DNA of 64,000 bases from Paeniglutamicibacter antarcticus. GTDB lineage: Bacteria; Actinomycetota; Actinomycetes; Actinomycetales; Micrococcaceae. Shown piece after piece: positions 25,083 through 34,772 of the stretch. The number at the start of each line of letters is the position of its first letter. The first letter of the stretch is position 1. A program made the translations under genes and the position numbers. The DNA is taken from positions 1-64,000 of the forward strand of contig NZ_CZJT01000086.1 in NCBI RefSeq assembly GCF_900010755.1. The letters are read 5' to 3'. A model generated the notes under the pieces. The model did no database searches and was not told where the DNA came from. It saw only the letters and a list, made by a program, of their open reading frames with translations.

Positions 25083-26879
25083 GTGCTACGCACTCATCAG
25101 CTCGGCACCTTGAACGCCGAGAACATCGGAGAAACCGTCACCCTTACCGGTTGGGTGGCCCGCCGCCGCGACCACGGCGGTGTCGCCTTCCTTGATTTGC
25201 GCGACGCCTCCGGCTTCGCCCAGATCGTGGTGCGCGATGAGGCAGACTTCAATCCGCTGCGCAACGAATTCGTCCTGCAGATCACCGGCACGGTCGAACG
25301 CCGCCCGGAGGGCAACGAGAACCCGGCGCTGGCCACCGGGCAGATCGAGGTCATCGCCGAGACGGTCGTGGTGTTGAACACCGCTGCCCCGTTGCCGTTC
25401 CAGATCGACGAGCACGTCGAGGTCGGCGAAGAGGCGCGCCTGCGCCACCGCTACCTTGACCTGCGCCGCCCGACCCCGAACCGCAACATCCGCTTGCGCT
25501 CCGAGGCAAACCGCATCGCCCGCAACCTGTTGCACGATCAGGGCTATGTCGAAATCGAAACCCCGACGCTGACCCGCTCAACCCCGGAAGGCGCCCGCGA
25601 CTTCGTGGTTCCGGCACGCCTGTCCCCGGGTTCCTGGTACGCGCTTCCGCAGTCCCCGCAGCTGTTCAAGCAGCTGCTGCAGGTTGGCGGCTTCGAAAAG
25701 TACTACCAGATTGCCCGTTGCTACCGCGATGAGGATTTCCGTGCGGACCGCCAGCCGGAATTCACCCAGCTGGACATCGAAGCATCGTTCGTCGAGCAGG
25801 ATGACATCATCGAGCTCGGCGAAGCCCTGGTCAAGGACCTGTGGAAGCTGATCGACGTCGAGATCCCGACGCCGATCGCCCGCATCACCTACCACGAGGC
25901 CATGGCCAAGTACGGTTCGGACAAGCCCGACCTGCGCTTCGGCCTCGAGCTGAGCGACATGACCGAGTTCTTCAAGGACACCGAGTTCGGCGTCTTCAAG
26001 GCAGCCCACGTCGGTGCCGTTGTCATGCCGGGAGGCGCCTCCCAGCCGCGCCGCACCCTGGATGGCTGGCAGGAATTTGCCAAGCAGCGCGGACACAAGG
26101 GCCTTGCCTACGTCCTGTACAAGGAAGACGGCGAGCTCGCAGGCCCGGTGGCCAAGAACCTCACCGAGACTGAGCGTGCGGGTCTGGCAGAGGCCACCGG
26201 TGCCAAGCCGGGTGACTGCATCTTCTTCGCCGCAGGCTCCAAGAACGAGGCCCGTGCATTGCTCGGTGCCGCACGTGTTGAGATCGGCCACCGCACCGGT
26301 TTGATCAAGGAAGGCGACTGGGCCTTCGTATGGGTTGTTGACGCCCCGATGTTCGAGCCTGCCGCAGCAGCGGTTGCCTCGGGCGACGTGGCAGTGGGCA
26401 CCGGCGCCTGGACCGCGGTGCACCACGCGTTCACGTCCCCGAAGCCGGAATTCATGGACACCTTCGACACCGATCCTGAGTCGGCATTGGCCTACGCCTA
26501 CGACATCGTCTGCAACGGCAACGAAATCGGCGGTGGCTCGATCCGTATCCACCAGGCTGACCTGCAGCAGCGTGTGTTCAAGATGATGGGCATCGACGAG
26601 GAAGCAGCGCAGGAGAAGTTCGGCTTCCTGCTTGAGGGCTTCAAGTACGGCGCTCCTCCCCACGGAGGAATGGCCCTGGGCTGGGACCGAGTGCTGCAGC
26701 TGCTCACCGGTTCGGACTCGATCCGCGACGTCATCGCGTTCCCGAAGACCGGCGGCGGCTTCGATCCGCTGACCGCGGCTCCGGCACCGATCACCGCCCA
26801 GCAGCGCAAGGAAGCCGGCGTCGACGCGAAGCCGGAAGCCAAGAAGGCTGAAACGAACGAACCGGGCGAGAACAAGTAG
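25083..26879 (+). CDS. aspS: Aspartate--tRNA ligase
   Basis: Class II synthetase, 598 residues, bacterial type: OB-fold anticodon domain ([26 protein letters not shown]), catalytic domain with [37 protein letters not shown] (motif 2), a bacterial GAD insertion, and motif 3 [14 protein letters not shown]. The tail after 575 is Lys/Glu-rich. GTG start with GAAAGGA. Whether it also charges tRNA-Asn depends on gatCAB elsewhere and cannot be judged here. Confidence 0.97.
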   Translation: MLRTHQLGTLNAENIGETVTLTGWVARRRDHGGVAFLDLRDASGFAQIVVRDEADFNPLRNEFVLQITGTVERRPEGNENPALATGQIEVIAETVVVLNTAAPLPFQIDEHVEVGEEARLRHRYLDLRRPTPNRNIRLRSEANRIARNLLHDQGYVEIETPTLTRSTPEGARDFVVPARLSPGSWYALPQSPQLFKQLLQVGGFEKYYQIARCYRDEDFRADRQPEFTQLDIEASFVEQDDIIELGEALVKDLWKLIDVEIPTPIARITYHEAMAKYGSDKPDLRFGLELSDMTEFFKDTEFGVFKAAHVGAVVMPGGASQPRRTLDGWQEFAKQRGHKGLAYVLYKEDGELAGPVAKNLTETERAGLAEATGAKPGDCIFFAAGSKNEARALLGAARVEIGHRTGLIKEGDWAFVWVVDAPMFEPAAAAVASGDVAVGTGAWTAVHHAFTSPKPEFMDTFDTDPESALAYAYDIVCNGNEIGGGSIRIHQADLQQRVFKMMGIDEEAAQEKFGFLLEGFKYGAPPHGGMALGWDRVLQLLTGSDSIRDVIAFPKTGGGFDPLTAAPAPITAQQRKEAGVDAKPEAKKAETNEPGENK

Positions 26880-26916
26880 CCTTCGGCACAGTAGTTATCA
26901 GCTACAAAGTTTGAAC

Positions 26917-26979
26917 CCGCGGGGCGGGGGAGGAGAACAAAGATCCACACAGGATCTGCGCGCTTCCCCCGCCCCGCGG
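26917..26979 (+). terminator. Strong terminator after aspS
   Basis: A perfect 15-bp GC-rich stem (26917-26931 with 26965-26979) enclosing a smaller AGATCC/GGATCT hairpin (26941-26957), followed by CGTTT. Confidence 0.8.
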
Positions 26980-27222
26980 CGTTTAACGTGACCGAGCGGA
27001 AACCTCAGCAAGCGCGATGTGCGAGTTTCCAAGGCCATGCGTGCGCTGCAAAGCCCAATTGTGGCGCACACCGCCACGCATGTGGCAGGAAAACTGGATT
27101 CACAGCAGCCATGCCGAGTGCTCCAAGGGGAACCATCGCACATAGAGAGCCATCAGCGACCGACAGGTTGGTGCAGGTCCTCACATAAGGCATCAACAAC
27201 GAAGGTGGATAACGTTAGATTC

Positions 27223-27300
27223 ATTTATTATCTAGATAAATTTTTGACTTAGTCCTTATTTGTCCGGTGCGCACCAGGCAAGCATACCCACCAGCAAAGA
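27223..27300 (+). repeat. 78-bp direct repeat, copy 1
   Basis: Same length as copy 2 (27834-27911) and about 70 of 78 bases identical by eye. It contains the palindrome TTATCTAGATAA (27228-27239), a TTGACT box (27244-27249), and a TTGTCC-N17-CATACC arrangement that could be a promoter. A small frame of 52 codons starts right after it at 27301, but its product looks random. Confidence 0.85.
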
Positions 27301-27833
27301 ATGCCCCGATCGAGGAGCCGTTTCAAAATGACTATCCACATCGTTGGTGACAGCGAATCACCGATGCCGATTCAAGGGGGAGCGGGCCAGCCGTACGAAC
27401 GTCAGCGCGTTCGCTGCCTGGTGACACAGGCACCCTCCTTGGCTTCAGGCAGGTACTGACAACTACCTGAGGCACCTTCGGCCCAGGCTTGTTCACATCG
27501 AGGTTCCACCACTTGGCATGCCGCATGGGAAAAGTTACGGCACCGCATGCAGCCCGCTTTAGCCTTCGGCCACGCAGCCGAGTGATGCGGAGTGAAATCG
27601 AATTGTCGGTAGCTGTAAACGGAGATGCTCGAGCCAACGCAATCGGGGGAGCGGGAACTGTTCCGAAGCGTTTTGAGTTCGTTGTACGGCATCCTAAGTG
27701 ACGAACGGACGGTGCAGCACAGCCTGGTACTGCACGAACATTGCCGTCTCGCCGCACCCACGACCTCAAGCTGCCAAAGAATCCAGGCTTGCACCACAAT
27801 CCACCATATAAATATGTGGACATCCTTGGTACT
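27301..27833. other. Stretch between the two repeat copies, no convincing gene
   Basis: About 530 bp with only short frames on either strand. A frame from ATG 27301 (or 27328, which has GAGGAG upstream) to 27459 encodes 52 residues with no recognised family. Longer frames on the minus strand (27332-27823) lack a ribosome-binding site and have a biased composition. It may be the decayed remains of a gene once driven by repeat copy 1. Confidence 0.4.
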
Positions 27834-27911
27834 ATTTATTATCTAGATAAATTTTTGACTTAGTCCGGATTTGTCCGGCGTGCGTCAGGTAAGCATACCC
27901 ACCACCAAAGA
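27834..27911 (+). repeat. 78-bp direct repeat, copy 2, control region of the PadR gene
   Basis: Second copy of the 27223-27300 element with the same TTATCTAGATAA palindrome (27839-27850), TTGACT (27855-27860) and TTGTCC...CATACC spacing. It ends 11 bases before a short leader ORF and 97 bases before padR. PadR proteins bind AT-rich palindromes at their own promoters, so this palindrome is a likely operator (inference). Confidence 0.85.
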
Positions 27912-27922
27912 GAGGCCACGAA

Positions 27923-28012
27923 ATGCACCCCTCCAACAGCCGATTGTGTCGGTGGCGCCTTCGCGTACGTGAAGCACTGCAGCACCTTTACCCAGGGGAG
28001 TGGACCTCATGA
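27923..28012 (+). CDS. Possible 29-residue leader ORF coupled to padR
   Basis: ATG 27923 follows GAGAGG by about eight bases. The 29-codon frame ends in TGA at 28010-28012, overlapping the padR ATG (28009-28011) as ATGA. The product is basic with a Trp/Arg-rich middle (LCRWRLRVREAL). Both the ribosome-binding site and the overlap suggest translation, but a single example cannot exclude chance. It could couple padR translation to its own. Confidence 0.35.
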   Translation: MHPSNSRLCRWRLRVREALQHLYPGEWTS

Positions 28013-28332
28013 TCGAAGACAAGAAATTCCCCGGTAGCTGGCAACGGGCGATGCTGCCGATGAGCCTGCTTGATGCACTGGAAGGTGAACCGAACCACGG
28101 GTACGCGCTGGCCCAGGCACTTGAGGCGCGCGGCTTTTCACCGATCAAGGGCTCAACGCTGTACCCGGCACTGGTCAAGCTTGAAGCTGCGGGGCTATTG
28201 GACAGCATCTGGGAAGACGGTGACGGGGCACCAGGACGCAAGGTCTACACCTTGACCGGTGCCGGGCGTGGCCATCTGGCCGCACAGCGTGAACTCTGGT
28301 TCTTCTTCAAGGACGCGGTCTTGCGGAACTGA
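28009..28332 (+). CDS. PadR-family transcriptional regulator
   Basis: A 107-residue winged-helix repressor. MLPMSLLDALEGEPNHGYAL, then the recognition-helix region KGSTLYPALVKLEAAGLL and the wing GAPGRKVYTLTGAGR are typical of PadR. The C-terminal dimerisation helix is short, as in the PadR-s1 group. GGGGAG at 27994-27999 supports ATG 28009; GTG 28000 is an alternative. A membrane protein gene follows after 58 bp, a common PadR pairing in which the regulator controls the membrane protein or an efflux system. Control site: the palindrome in the repeat upstream. Confidence 0.88.
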   Translation: MIEDKKFPGSWQRAMLPMSLLDALEGEPNHGYALAQALEARGFSPIKGSTLYPALVKLEAAGLLDSIWEDGDGAPGRKVYTLTGAGRGHLAAQRELWFFFKDAVLRN

Positions 28333-28390
28333 TTTGAGCCGCACAACGATGACAACGGATTCGGCAAGACCCTGGCGCATGGAGGACAAC

Positions 28391-29515
28391 ATGAAGCACG
28401 AAAATTCAAAGGCACCCGACTGGAGTGCGGAAATCGAGCAGTGGCCCGAGGCCGAACGCGATTGGGCACAGACCGCCGCCGATGCAATGGTCTTTGCCGA
28501 CGCGCAGGACTCGGCAATCAGCGGACAACTTGCTCTCGTGCGAGAAAGCATGGCCGCAAGCGGGCAAAGAGCCACCGACCTCTTCGGTGAACCATTCCGC
28601 TACGGAAGCAAACAGGGCAAGTCTCTGCGTGCGCACTCCGATGTCGTGGAGTCCTCGCTGACCTTTCGGGACCGCAATGGCCTGGCCACCGGTCTTCTTT
28701 CAAGTTTGGGATTCCTGTTGGTGGTGCTGGGACTCTGGCTGGGATTCGACGAGGGATGGGCGACCTCCAGCTTCACAGGCCCGACCATGATCATCTTTCC
28801 GGCGGTCTTTGTCCTGGTCGGAGTTTCCATGTGGGCCTGGCTGCTGCGTACCCGGGGGCATATGCGTGCCCCTCTCGCCATCTGGGCGGCGGTCCTGGCC
28901 GGATTCATCGCAACCATCGCCCTGGTGGCAGCCCTTGATGACCTGCCGATCCCGGGGCCACCCAATTGGGTCATGCCCCTGATCGGTCTCGGACTGCTGG
29001 TATTCGCTTTCAAGGTGCCCCTGTCAAAGCCGCGGCCACTGGTCGATGACACCGCATGGGATGACGAACGCTGGTTCACCCAGGCGGAAAACCTCCTGCG
29101 GGGGCGCTACCTGTTTTCCCGCAAGCAGGCAGCTACCGCCTTGCTCGAAGCACGTGAGCACCGACGGATCTCCGGTGCTCCGGGCACTGCTGCCCAGGAA
29201 TTTGGAAATGTCGAGCGGTTCACAGCCCAGCTAGTCCCGGGATCCCGGACACCGATCAAGCGGGGCATCGTGCTGCGGCGAGCCAGTTTCAGCCTTGTGG
29301 TGCTGTTCTTCGGCATCATGCTGATCTCCGAATTCTTCGAGGAACCCATCACCGCATGGCTCATCATCCGCGGCGTCATATGGTTGTGCCTTCTGGCCGG
29401 CGTTCTCTGGGACTGGCGGCCCAAAAGCATCAATGCTGCGACCATCGAATTGAACCGCACCCGGGCATCCGATGCGCGGACACTGGCCGTTGCAGACACA
29501 GAGGACGACGACTAA
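28391..29515 (+). CDS. Membrane protein linked to the PadR regulator
   Basis: 374 residues. A soluble N-terminal part of about 100 residues (helical, acidic) precedes hydrophobic segments near 104-120, 130-150, 160-178, 190-208, 295-312 and 322-340, with a charged cytoplasmic loop between the fourth and fifth. The layout resembles the DUF1700/DUF1129-like membrane partners of PadR regulators, but no specific family is certain. ATG 28391 has GGAGG at 28381-28385; the frame extends upstream to 28259 within padR, which is not expected. Function unknown; it may be an envelope-stress or antimicrobial-response component. Confidence 0.75.
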   Translation: MKHENSKAPDWSAEIEQWPEAERDWAQTAADAMVFADAQDSAISGQLALVRESMAASGQRATDLFGEPFRYGSKQGKSLRAHSDVVESSLTFRDRNGLATGLLSSLGFLLVVLGLWLGFDEGWATSSFTGPTMIIFPAVFVLVGVSMWAWLLRTRGHMRAPLAIWAAVLAGFIATIALVAALDDLPIPGPPNWVMPLIGLGLLVFAFKVPLSKPRPLVDDTAWDDERWFTQAENLLRGRYLFSRKQAATALLEAREHRRISGAPGTAAQEFGNVERFTAQLVPGSRTPIKRGIVLRRASFSLVVLFFGIMLISEFFEEPITAWLIIRGVIWLCLLAGVLWDWRPKSINAATIELNRTRASDARTLAVADTEDDD

Positions 29516-29565
29516 CCGGTATCCGGCTGGCCGGCACAGGCCATTTTGTCGGTCTTGGAGAACTG

Positions 29566-30006
29566 CTAGCCCGGCAGGTCATCGGTGTCGACGATGAGTG
29601 TGTATGGACCCGAATTCACCAGGGAAACTTCCATCATCGCGCCGAAGATACCCGACTCGACCCGCGCGCCCAGGACGCGCAACTGTGCCATGAACTCCTC
29701 GTACAGTGGTTCACTCACGGCGCCAGGAGCTGCCTTCGTCCAGCCCGGGCGACGGCCCTTGCGCACATCGCCGTAAAGCGTGAACTGGCTGATCACCAAC
29801 AGCGGGGCGCCGCGGTCTTCACAGGATTTCTCACCCTCAAGCATGCGCAAGCGCCACACCTTGGCGGCAAGCTTCGCGGCCAGTGCCGGGGTATCCTCGT
29901 GCGTCACCCCGAGCAGGACCAGCAAACCCGGTTCGGTGATTTCCCCGACCACGGCCCCCTCGACCTCGACGGATGCGCGCGATACAACCTGCAAAACTGC
30001 CTTCAT
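29566..30006 (-). CDS. dtd: D-aminoacyl-tRNA deacylase
   Basis: Removes D-amino acids wrongly attached to tRNA. The 146-residue product is the usual length and has both signature blocks: SQFTLYGDVRKGRRPGWTKA (active-site SQFTL) and the cross-subunit proline loop NSGPYTLIVDT near the C-terminus. The frame is open to 30216, but MKAVLQVVSRASVEVEG is the canonical N-terminus and has GAAGGA upstream. Convergent with the membrane gene at 28391-29515. Confidence 0.96.
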   Translation of the reverse strand: MKAVLQVVSRASVEVEGAVVGEITEPGLLVLLGVTHEDTPALAAKLAAKVWRLRMLEGEKSCEDRGAPLLVISQFTLYGDVRKGRRPGWTKAAPGAVSEPLYEEFMAQLRVLGARVESGIFGAMMEVSLVNSGPYTLIVDTDDLPG

Positions 30007-30258
30007 GATGTCCTTCGTCTTCAAGATTTCCTGCGGCGCAGTGTCAAGACTTGGATCAAAACTACCGTGGTTCCCGGTACCGTCTTGGAATGGCGGTCCA
30101 CCGCGCACCTTCCACGACTCTACAGATTTCCGCCGCCCACCTGCACCTTGGTGGTCTTCCGCCGGCGCTCGTGAACACGCCCGCACAGGTGCCGCACATG
30201 GTGGACTTCCCCGCACAGCTGGGATTTTTCTGCCAATTCAACGGGCCAAAAGCGCAAC

Positions 30259-32019
30259 ATGGTTGGCATGAGTACGCAAGCAAGCACCTCACCGACGGAG
30301 CAAGACACCGTCGACCAACTGTGCCAGGACCTGGCCGCAGGAGTGCTTGCCCTACGCGGTATCGTGGCCAGGTTAGTGGCTGCATCCCCGGATGCGGCAG
30401 CAAGCGCCACGGTCCTGGGTCTGCTCGAACAAATCCATCGCACCGTCACCTTTGGCCAATTCGTGGCAGTATACGATGCAGACCTCGCCGAGGTTCACAG
30501 GCTCGACCCGGCAACCGCCCAACTGATCGATGGTCTCGTTGCCAACCCATATTCGCTGGCCGACGGCAGCGCACGCGTTCCGGCATCGACCAGGTGCAAG
30601 GGCATGGCGCCACACCGCACTACCGCCGCCTATGCCCAAGCCCACCTGCATATTTCCGTAGCCGAAACCAAGCGCAGAGCAGCCGGAGCCAGGCTGCTTG
30701 TGGCACCTGCCCCCACCGCGGATCCGCGAGCACCGCAGATGCCGCTCTATCCGGTGCTTGCCGTTGCTGCCGCCGATGGGACAGCCGATGTCGGAAACCT
30801 CGCACAATTGGCAGACCGGCTCGAGGGCCTGAAACCACGGATCGCCCCGCGGCCCGATGCGCAAAACCTCACCACCGCCATTGAGGAATCCCTGGTGCGC
30901 GAGGCACGCCACGGCGAACCCAAGGACTGCGGCAAGGCATTCAAGGATTGGGAAGCATTCTTGGTAGAGAACGGTTCGCCGATCACCGATCAAGAAATAC
31001 TGGCAAGACGCGGCATGTACTACCAGGGCTTCAAGGACGGCAGCGACGTATTCATGCTGCGCTGCGACCCCATGGACTCCGAAGTGCTCCGTGCCTTCAT
31101 GGAGGCCTGGACCAACCCCAGATCCGGAAAGCTGCCGCCAGCTTCTCGATCCACCACACCAACCCCGGTTCCGTGTTCGCCTGTTCCGCGTCCCGTTGAT
31201 TCACCGATCCCGGATTCAGAGTCCCAGCCAATCGCTGACGTGGGAGATTCACAAAACCCCGGGACCCCGCTGTATTCGCCCGTCGGCATTCCCGCACCTG
31301 CCTGGGCGGTGGCGCCCGGAACCACCCAGGAGCAGATGCCGCTCAGCGAACTCGATTGCGGACTTCCACCAGATGTAACACCCGAAGACCTGGTGGAGAT
31401 GGCAACAGTAGATCCACGCACCCCGCCGCAGCTCCTACTTGATGCAGTCGTAGCAGCCTGTGCGGGCGTGCTCTCGGGTGCCGATGTCAGTGAAACCGGC
31501 GGAATGCATGTGAAGATCGGCGTACTCATCGGCTACCAAAGCTTGCTGGGACAACTGGACGATGCGGGAATCACCGCCCATGGTCGACCAATCTCCGCAG
31601 CAAACATCAGGCGCATGGCATGCAACGCAGATCTGCTGCCGGCCGTGCTTGGCACCAACGGCGAACTGTTGGACCTGGGACGAGAATCGCGTGGTTTCAA
31701 CAAGGCACAACGCCGGGCTCTTGCCCTGCGCGATCGCGGCTGTACCGTGCCGGGTTGCCACAGGTCAGCGGCAACCTCAGAGGCACACCACGTCACGTCA
31801 TGGCTTGAGGGCGGGGAAACCAGCATCCAAAATGGCGCCCTCCTCTGCCAGTACCACCACACCATGGTGCATGCGGGACTGATCACCCTGAAGATGATCG
31901 ATGGTGTTCCCTACTGCACGGGCCGTGCGGGCCAACCACGTGGGGATCCCGAGCGAAACCTCTATTGGCACCCGGAATTGCGCACCGCCGGATACACCGC
32001 GCCGCTGTTCACCGACTGA
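30259..32019 (+). CDS. DUF222 and HNH endonuclease domain protein
   Basis: 586 residues. The N-terminal DUF222 region (about 20-260) is followed by a Pro/Ser/Thr-rich linker (about 285-350), more DUF222-like helices, and a C-terminal HNH module starting at C495 (CTVPGCHRSAATSEAHHVTSW, GALLCQYHHTMVH) with the Cys-Cys/His-His zinc pattern. Such proteins are multicopy and abundant in actinobacteria and may be mobile or tied to defence or DNA repair, but their role is unproven. ATG 30259 or 30268. Divergent from dtd with about 250 bp between them. Confidence 0.88.
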   Translation: MVGMSTQASTSPTEQDTVDQLCQDLAAGVLALRGIVARLVAASPDAAASATVLGLLEQIHRTVTFGQFVAVYDADLAEVHRLDPATAQLIDGLVANPYSLADGSARVPASTRCKGMAPHRTTAAYAQAHLHISVAETKRRAAGARLLVAPAPTADPRAPQMPLYPVLAVAAADGTADVGNLAQLADRLEGLKPRIAPRPDAQNLTTAIEESLVREARHGEPKDCGKAFKDWEAFLVENGSPITDQEILARRGMYYQGFKDGSDVFMLRCDPMDSEVLRAFMEAWTNPRSGKLPPASRSTTPTPVPCSPVPRPVDSPIPDSESQPIADVGDSQNPGTPLYSPVGIPAPAWAVAPGTTQEQMPLSELDCGLPPDVTPEDLVEMATVDPRTPPQLLLDAVVAACAGVLSGADVSETGGMHVKIGVLIGYQSLLGQLDDAGITAHGRPISAANIRRMACNADLLPAVLGTNGELLDLGRESRGFNKAQRRALALRDRGCTVPGCHRSAATSEAHHVTSWLEGGETSIQNGALLCQYHHTMVHAGLITLKMIDGVPYCTGRAGQPRGDPERNLYWHPELRTAGYTAPLFTD

Positions 32020-32177
32020 ACGGCCCTTGAACTTTCCATAGATGGCCCAACGTCTCGCTCAAACCCGCCCGCTCCCGTATTCCTCGCCGCGAACCGGCAA
32101 GCCCAACAGCCAGGGATATGCAGGCTGAGGGAGCTGCCCGGGAAACCCGAGCCTCCAAGCTGAACTAGGCTGGGGGA

Positions 32178-33746
32178 GTGAACGATCTGCTCAGTGCCTT
32201 GGACGACGACGAGGAAAACGACAAAGAGTATGTGCGGCCGCGCGCACCCTTGGCGGTGCGCATGCGCCCCCGCTCGGTCGAGGAACTCGTTGGCCAACAG
32301 CACCTGCTCAAACCCGGTTCCCCGTTGCGCCAACTTGCAGGCGTGGATGGACCCGGACCCTCTGGCCCCTCAAGCATCATCCTGTGGGGACCCCCGGGAA
32401 CCGGCAAAACCACCATCGCCCACGTCATCGCGCGTGCCCCGGGTCGTCGCTTTGTTGAACTCAGTGCCATCACCGCAGGGGTAAAGGACGTTCGGCGTGT
32501 CATGGACCAGGCCCTGGAAGACCGCGACCTACGCGGGTTCACCACGGTCTTGTTTCTGGACGAAATCCACCGCTTCAACAAGGCCCAGCAGGACGCATTG
32601 CTTCCGGGGGTCGAGAACCGCTGGGTGGTGCTTGTCGCGGCAACCACCGAAAACCCGTCGTTCTCCGTGGTCTCCCCGCTGCTCTCTCGCTCCTTGCTGC
32701 TCACACTGCGTCCGCTCGAGGAATCCGATGTCGCAGGGCTGATCACCCGGGCCCTGGAAGATCCACGCGGATTCAACGACGAGCTGGTCATGGACGCGCC
32801 AGCACTCGACCACCTGGTACGCATGGCCGGGGGAGATGCACGCCGTGCGCTGACTGCGCTTGAAGCCGCGGCAGGGGTCGCCTGGAGTGCCCAAGCAGCG
32901 ACCAACACGGAACCACCTACCGAATCCAACACACCTGCCAATGTCTCCTCCACGGAGAATGAAGCAGAGCAGGAATCGGATTCCGATCCCGCAACCGACG
33001 ATGAAAATGACAAGGCCGCCGGCGATGAAAAGCAAACGGAAGCCGCTGGGTCCGAAGAAACTGTAGCTGAAGGGCCCGGGCAGGAAGATGCCCGAATCCG
33101 CATCACCCTCGAACACACTGAACGTGCCATGGACGCGGCGGTCCAGCGTTACGACAAGGCCGGGGACCAGCACTACGACATCATCAGCGCGTTCATCAAG
33201 TCGGTGCGGGGCTCCGATGTCGATGCCGCTCTGCATTACCTGGCCAAAATGCTCGAGGCCGGCGAAGACCCCCGCTTCATCGCCCGCCGCATCATGATCA
33301 GCGCCTCGGAAGACATCGGCATGGCAGATCCCACCGCGTTGCAGACAGCAGTGGCCGCAGCCCAGGCAGTCCAGCTCATCGGCATGCCCGAAGCCCGCAT
33401 CATCCTGGGCCACGCGGTGGTCCATGTGGCCACCGCGCCGAAATCCAATGCCGCTTACAACGGCATCAACGAGGCGGTCGCCGATGTGCGCGCCGGCCGT
33501 GGCCGCGGTGTTCCCCTGCACCTGCGCGACGCCCACTATGCCGGTGCCCAGCAGCTTGGCCACGGCAAGGGCTACATCTACTCGCACGATTCACCGCACT
33601 CGATTGCGACGCAGCAGTACGCGCCCGATGACCTGCAGGGAGTCGACTACTACAGGCCCACGGCAAATGGTGCCGAGCGTCTCATTGGTGAACGCCTCGA
33701 GCGCATCAGGACCATCATTCGCGCCAAATTCCGCGCCAAGAAGTAA
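32178..33746 (+). CDS. rarA: Replication-associated recombination protein A (RarA/MgsA), with an acidic insert
   Basis: AAA+ ATPase related to the clamp loader and RuvB that acts at stalled forks. The 522-residue product has [15 protein letters not shown] (motif at 31-45), Walker A GPPGTGKT (71-78), Walker B with DEIHRF, sensor [10 protein letters not shown], and the C-terminal tetramerisation domain ([40 protein letters not shown]). It is about 70 residues longer than usual because of an acidic low-complexity insert at about 236-303 (rich in Glu, Asp, Asn, Thr), placed between the lid and the C-terminal domain. GTG start with GGGGGA. Confidence 0.95.
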   Translation: MNDLLSALDDDEENDKEYVRPRAPLAVRMRPRSVEELVGQQHLLKPGSPLRQLAGVDGPGPSGPSSIILWGPPGTGKTTIAHVIARAPGRRFVELSAITAGVKDVRRVMDQALEDRDLRGFTTVLFLDEIHRFNKAQQDALLPGVENRWVVLVAATTENPSFSVVSPLLSRSLLLTLRPLEESDVAGLITRALEDPRGFNDELVMDAPALDHLVRMAGGDARRALTALEAAAGVAWSAQAATNTEPPTESNTPANVSSTENEAEQESDSDPATDDENDKAAGDEKQTEAAGSEETVAEGPGQEDARIRITLEHTERAMDAAVQRYDKAGDQHYDIISAFIKSVRGSDVDAALHYLAKMLEAGEDPRFIARRIMISASEDIGMADPTALQTAVAAAQAVQLIGMPEARIILGHAVVHVATAPKSNAAYNGINEAVADVRAGRGRGVPLHLRDAHYAGAQQLGHGKGYIYSHDSPHSIATQQYAPDDLQGVDYYRPTANGAERLIGERLERIRTIIRAKFRAKK

Positions 33747-33814
33747 CCGCTTCCCACGCCCGGCTGCCGGAAGAAAGTAGCAGGTCGACCTGCCAAGGCC
33801 CGAAGGATTTGGCG

Positions 33815-33984
33815 ACGGTGGTAGGATTGATCTTTGGCTGGCAAGCCCTGTGCGGGCATTCGATGGAACTTCGGTTTCCTGGGGTGCGCGGATACGGGTT
33901 GTAGTGAATAGGGAAGCGGCTTCCCACAACTCTCCACGATGGAGGCCAGTTCGATAACAGCCGCTTAAAAAGAAAAGGACACTC
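33815..33984 (+). promoter_or_regulatory. rpsD promoter and 5' leader
   Basis: An extended -10-like TGGTAGGAT at 33819-33827 would leave a leader of about 150 bases before the rpsD GTG. The leader contains a GGGAAG-CGG-CTTCCC hairpin near 33911-33925. S4 often represses its own synthesis through its leader in other bacteria; no known S4-binding fold was recognised here, so autoregulation is only a possibility. Confidence 0.35.
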
Positions 33985-34611
33985 GTGGCTAACAACACTC
34001 GTGCCCGCCGCAAGGTTCGCCTCTCGCGAGCCCTCGGCCTTGCTCTGACTCCTAAAGCTGAAAAGTACATGGAGCGTCGTCCCTACGGTCCGGGCCAGCA
34101 CGGCCGCGCCCGCAAGAAGCAGGACAGCGATTACGCAGTACGCTTGCGCGAAAAGCAGCGTTTGCGCGCCCAGTACGGCATCCGCGAAGCACAGATGACC
34201 CGTGCCTTCGAAGAAGCCAAGCGCACCAAGGGCCAGACCGGTGAAAACCTGGTCGAGCTGTTGGAAATGCGTCTGGACGCACTGGTTTTGCGTGCAGGCT
34301 TCGCCCGCACCATCGCCCAGGCCCGTCAGCTGGTTGTGCACCGTCACATCCTGGTTAACGGCGCACGCGTTGACCGTCCGTCGTTCCGCGTGTCCGAGGG
34401 TCAGCTGATCCACGTTCACGAGCGTAGCGAAAAGATGGGTCCGTTCCAGATCGCCGCTGCAGGCGCTCACCGCGACGTTCTTCCGGCCGTCCCGGCTTAC
34501 CTGGACGTCAAGCTTGAAGCCCTTCAGGCCAAGCTTGTTCGCCGCCCGAAGCGCTCTGAGGTTCCTGTAACCTGCGAAGAGAACCTCGTGGTCGAATACT
34601 ACGCACGCTAA
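33985..34611 (+). CDS. rpsD: 30S ribosomal protein S4
   Basis: Primary 16S rRNA-binding protein, 208 residues. N-terminal MANNTRARRKVRLSRALG without the zinc-binding cysteines (C-minus type), then the S4 RNA-binding domain (MRLDALVLRAGFARTIAQARQLVVHRHILVNG). Start is GTG with AAAAGGA upstream. It stands alone, outside the ribosomal protein operons, as in mycobacteria it lies away from or near rpoA depending on lineage. A strong terminator follows. Confidence 0.97.
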   Translation: MANNTRARRKVRLSRALGLALTPKAEKYMERRPYGPGQHGRARKKQDSDYAVRLREKQRLRAQYGIREAQMTRAFEEAKRTKGQTGENLVELLEMRLDALVLRAGFARTIAQARQLVVHRHILVNGARVDRPSFRVSEGQLIHVHERSEKMGPFQIAAAGAHRDVLPAVPAYLDVKLEALQAKLVRRPKRSEVPVTCEENLVVEYYAR

Positions 34612-34648
34612 ATTCGACGGGTTCACACCCATCCGAATGACGCAGTGC

Positions 34649-34686
34649 AGCACGAAGCCCGTGGCCTTGGCCGCGGGCTTCGTGCT
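34649..34686 (+). terminator. Terminator after rpsD
   Basis: An 18-bp stem with one G-U pair (34649-34666 with 34669-34686), followed by ATT; the innermost pairs will open to form the loop. It lies about 37 bp after the rpsD stop. Confidence 0.75.
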
Positions 34687-34772
34687 ATTCCGGGCATGTT
34701 CCGGTTCTGTGCTTGCCGCCACCATTCGGTAAGGTGGAAAGGCACACGTCACCAACGGCAGAGGAAAAGCAC

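Noticed and set aside
27332..27823. 163-residue minus-strand ORF between the 78-bp repeats
   Set aside because: Biased Cys/Arg/Pro-rich composition, no ribosome-binding site, no family; kept only as an unexplained region.
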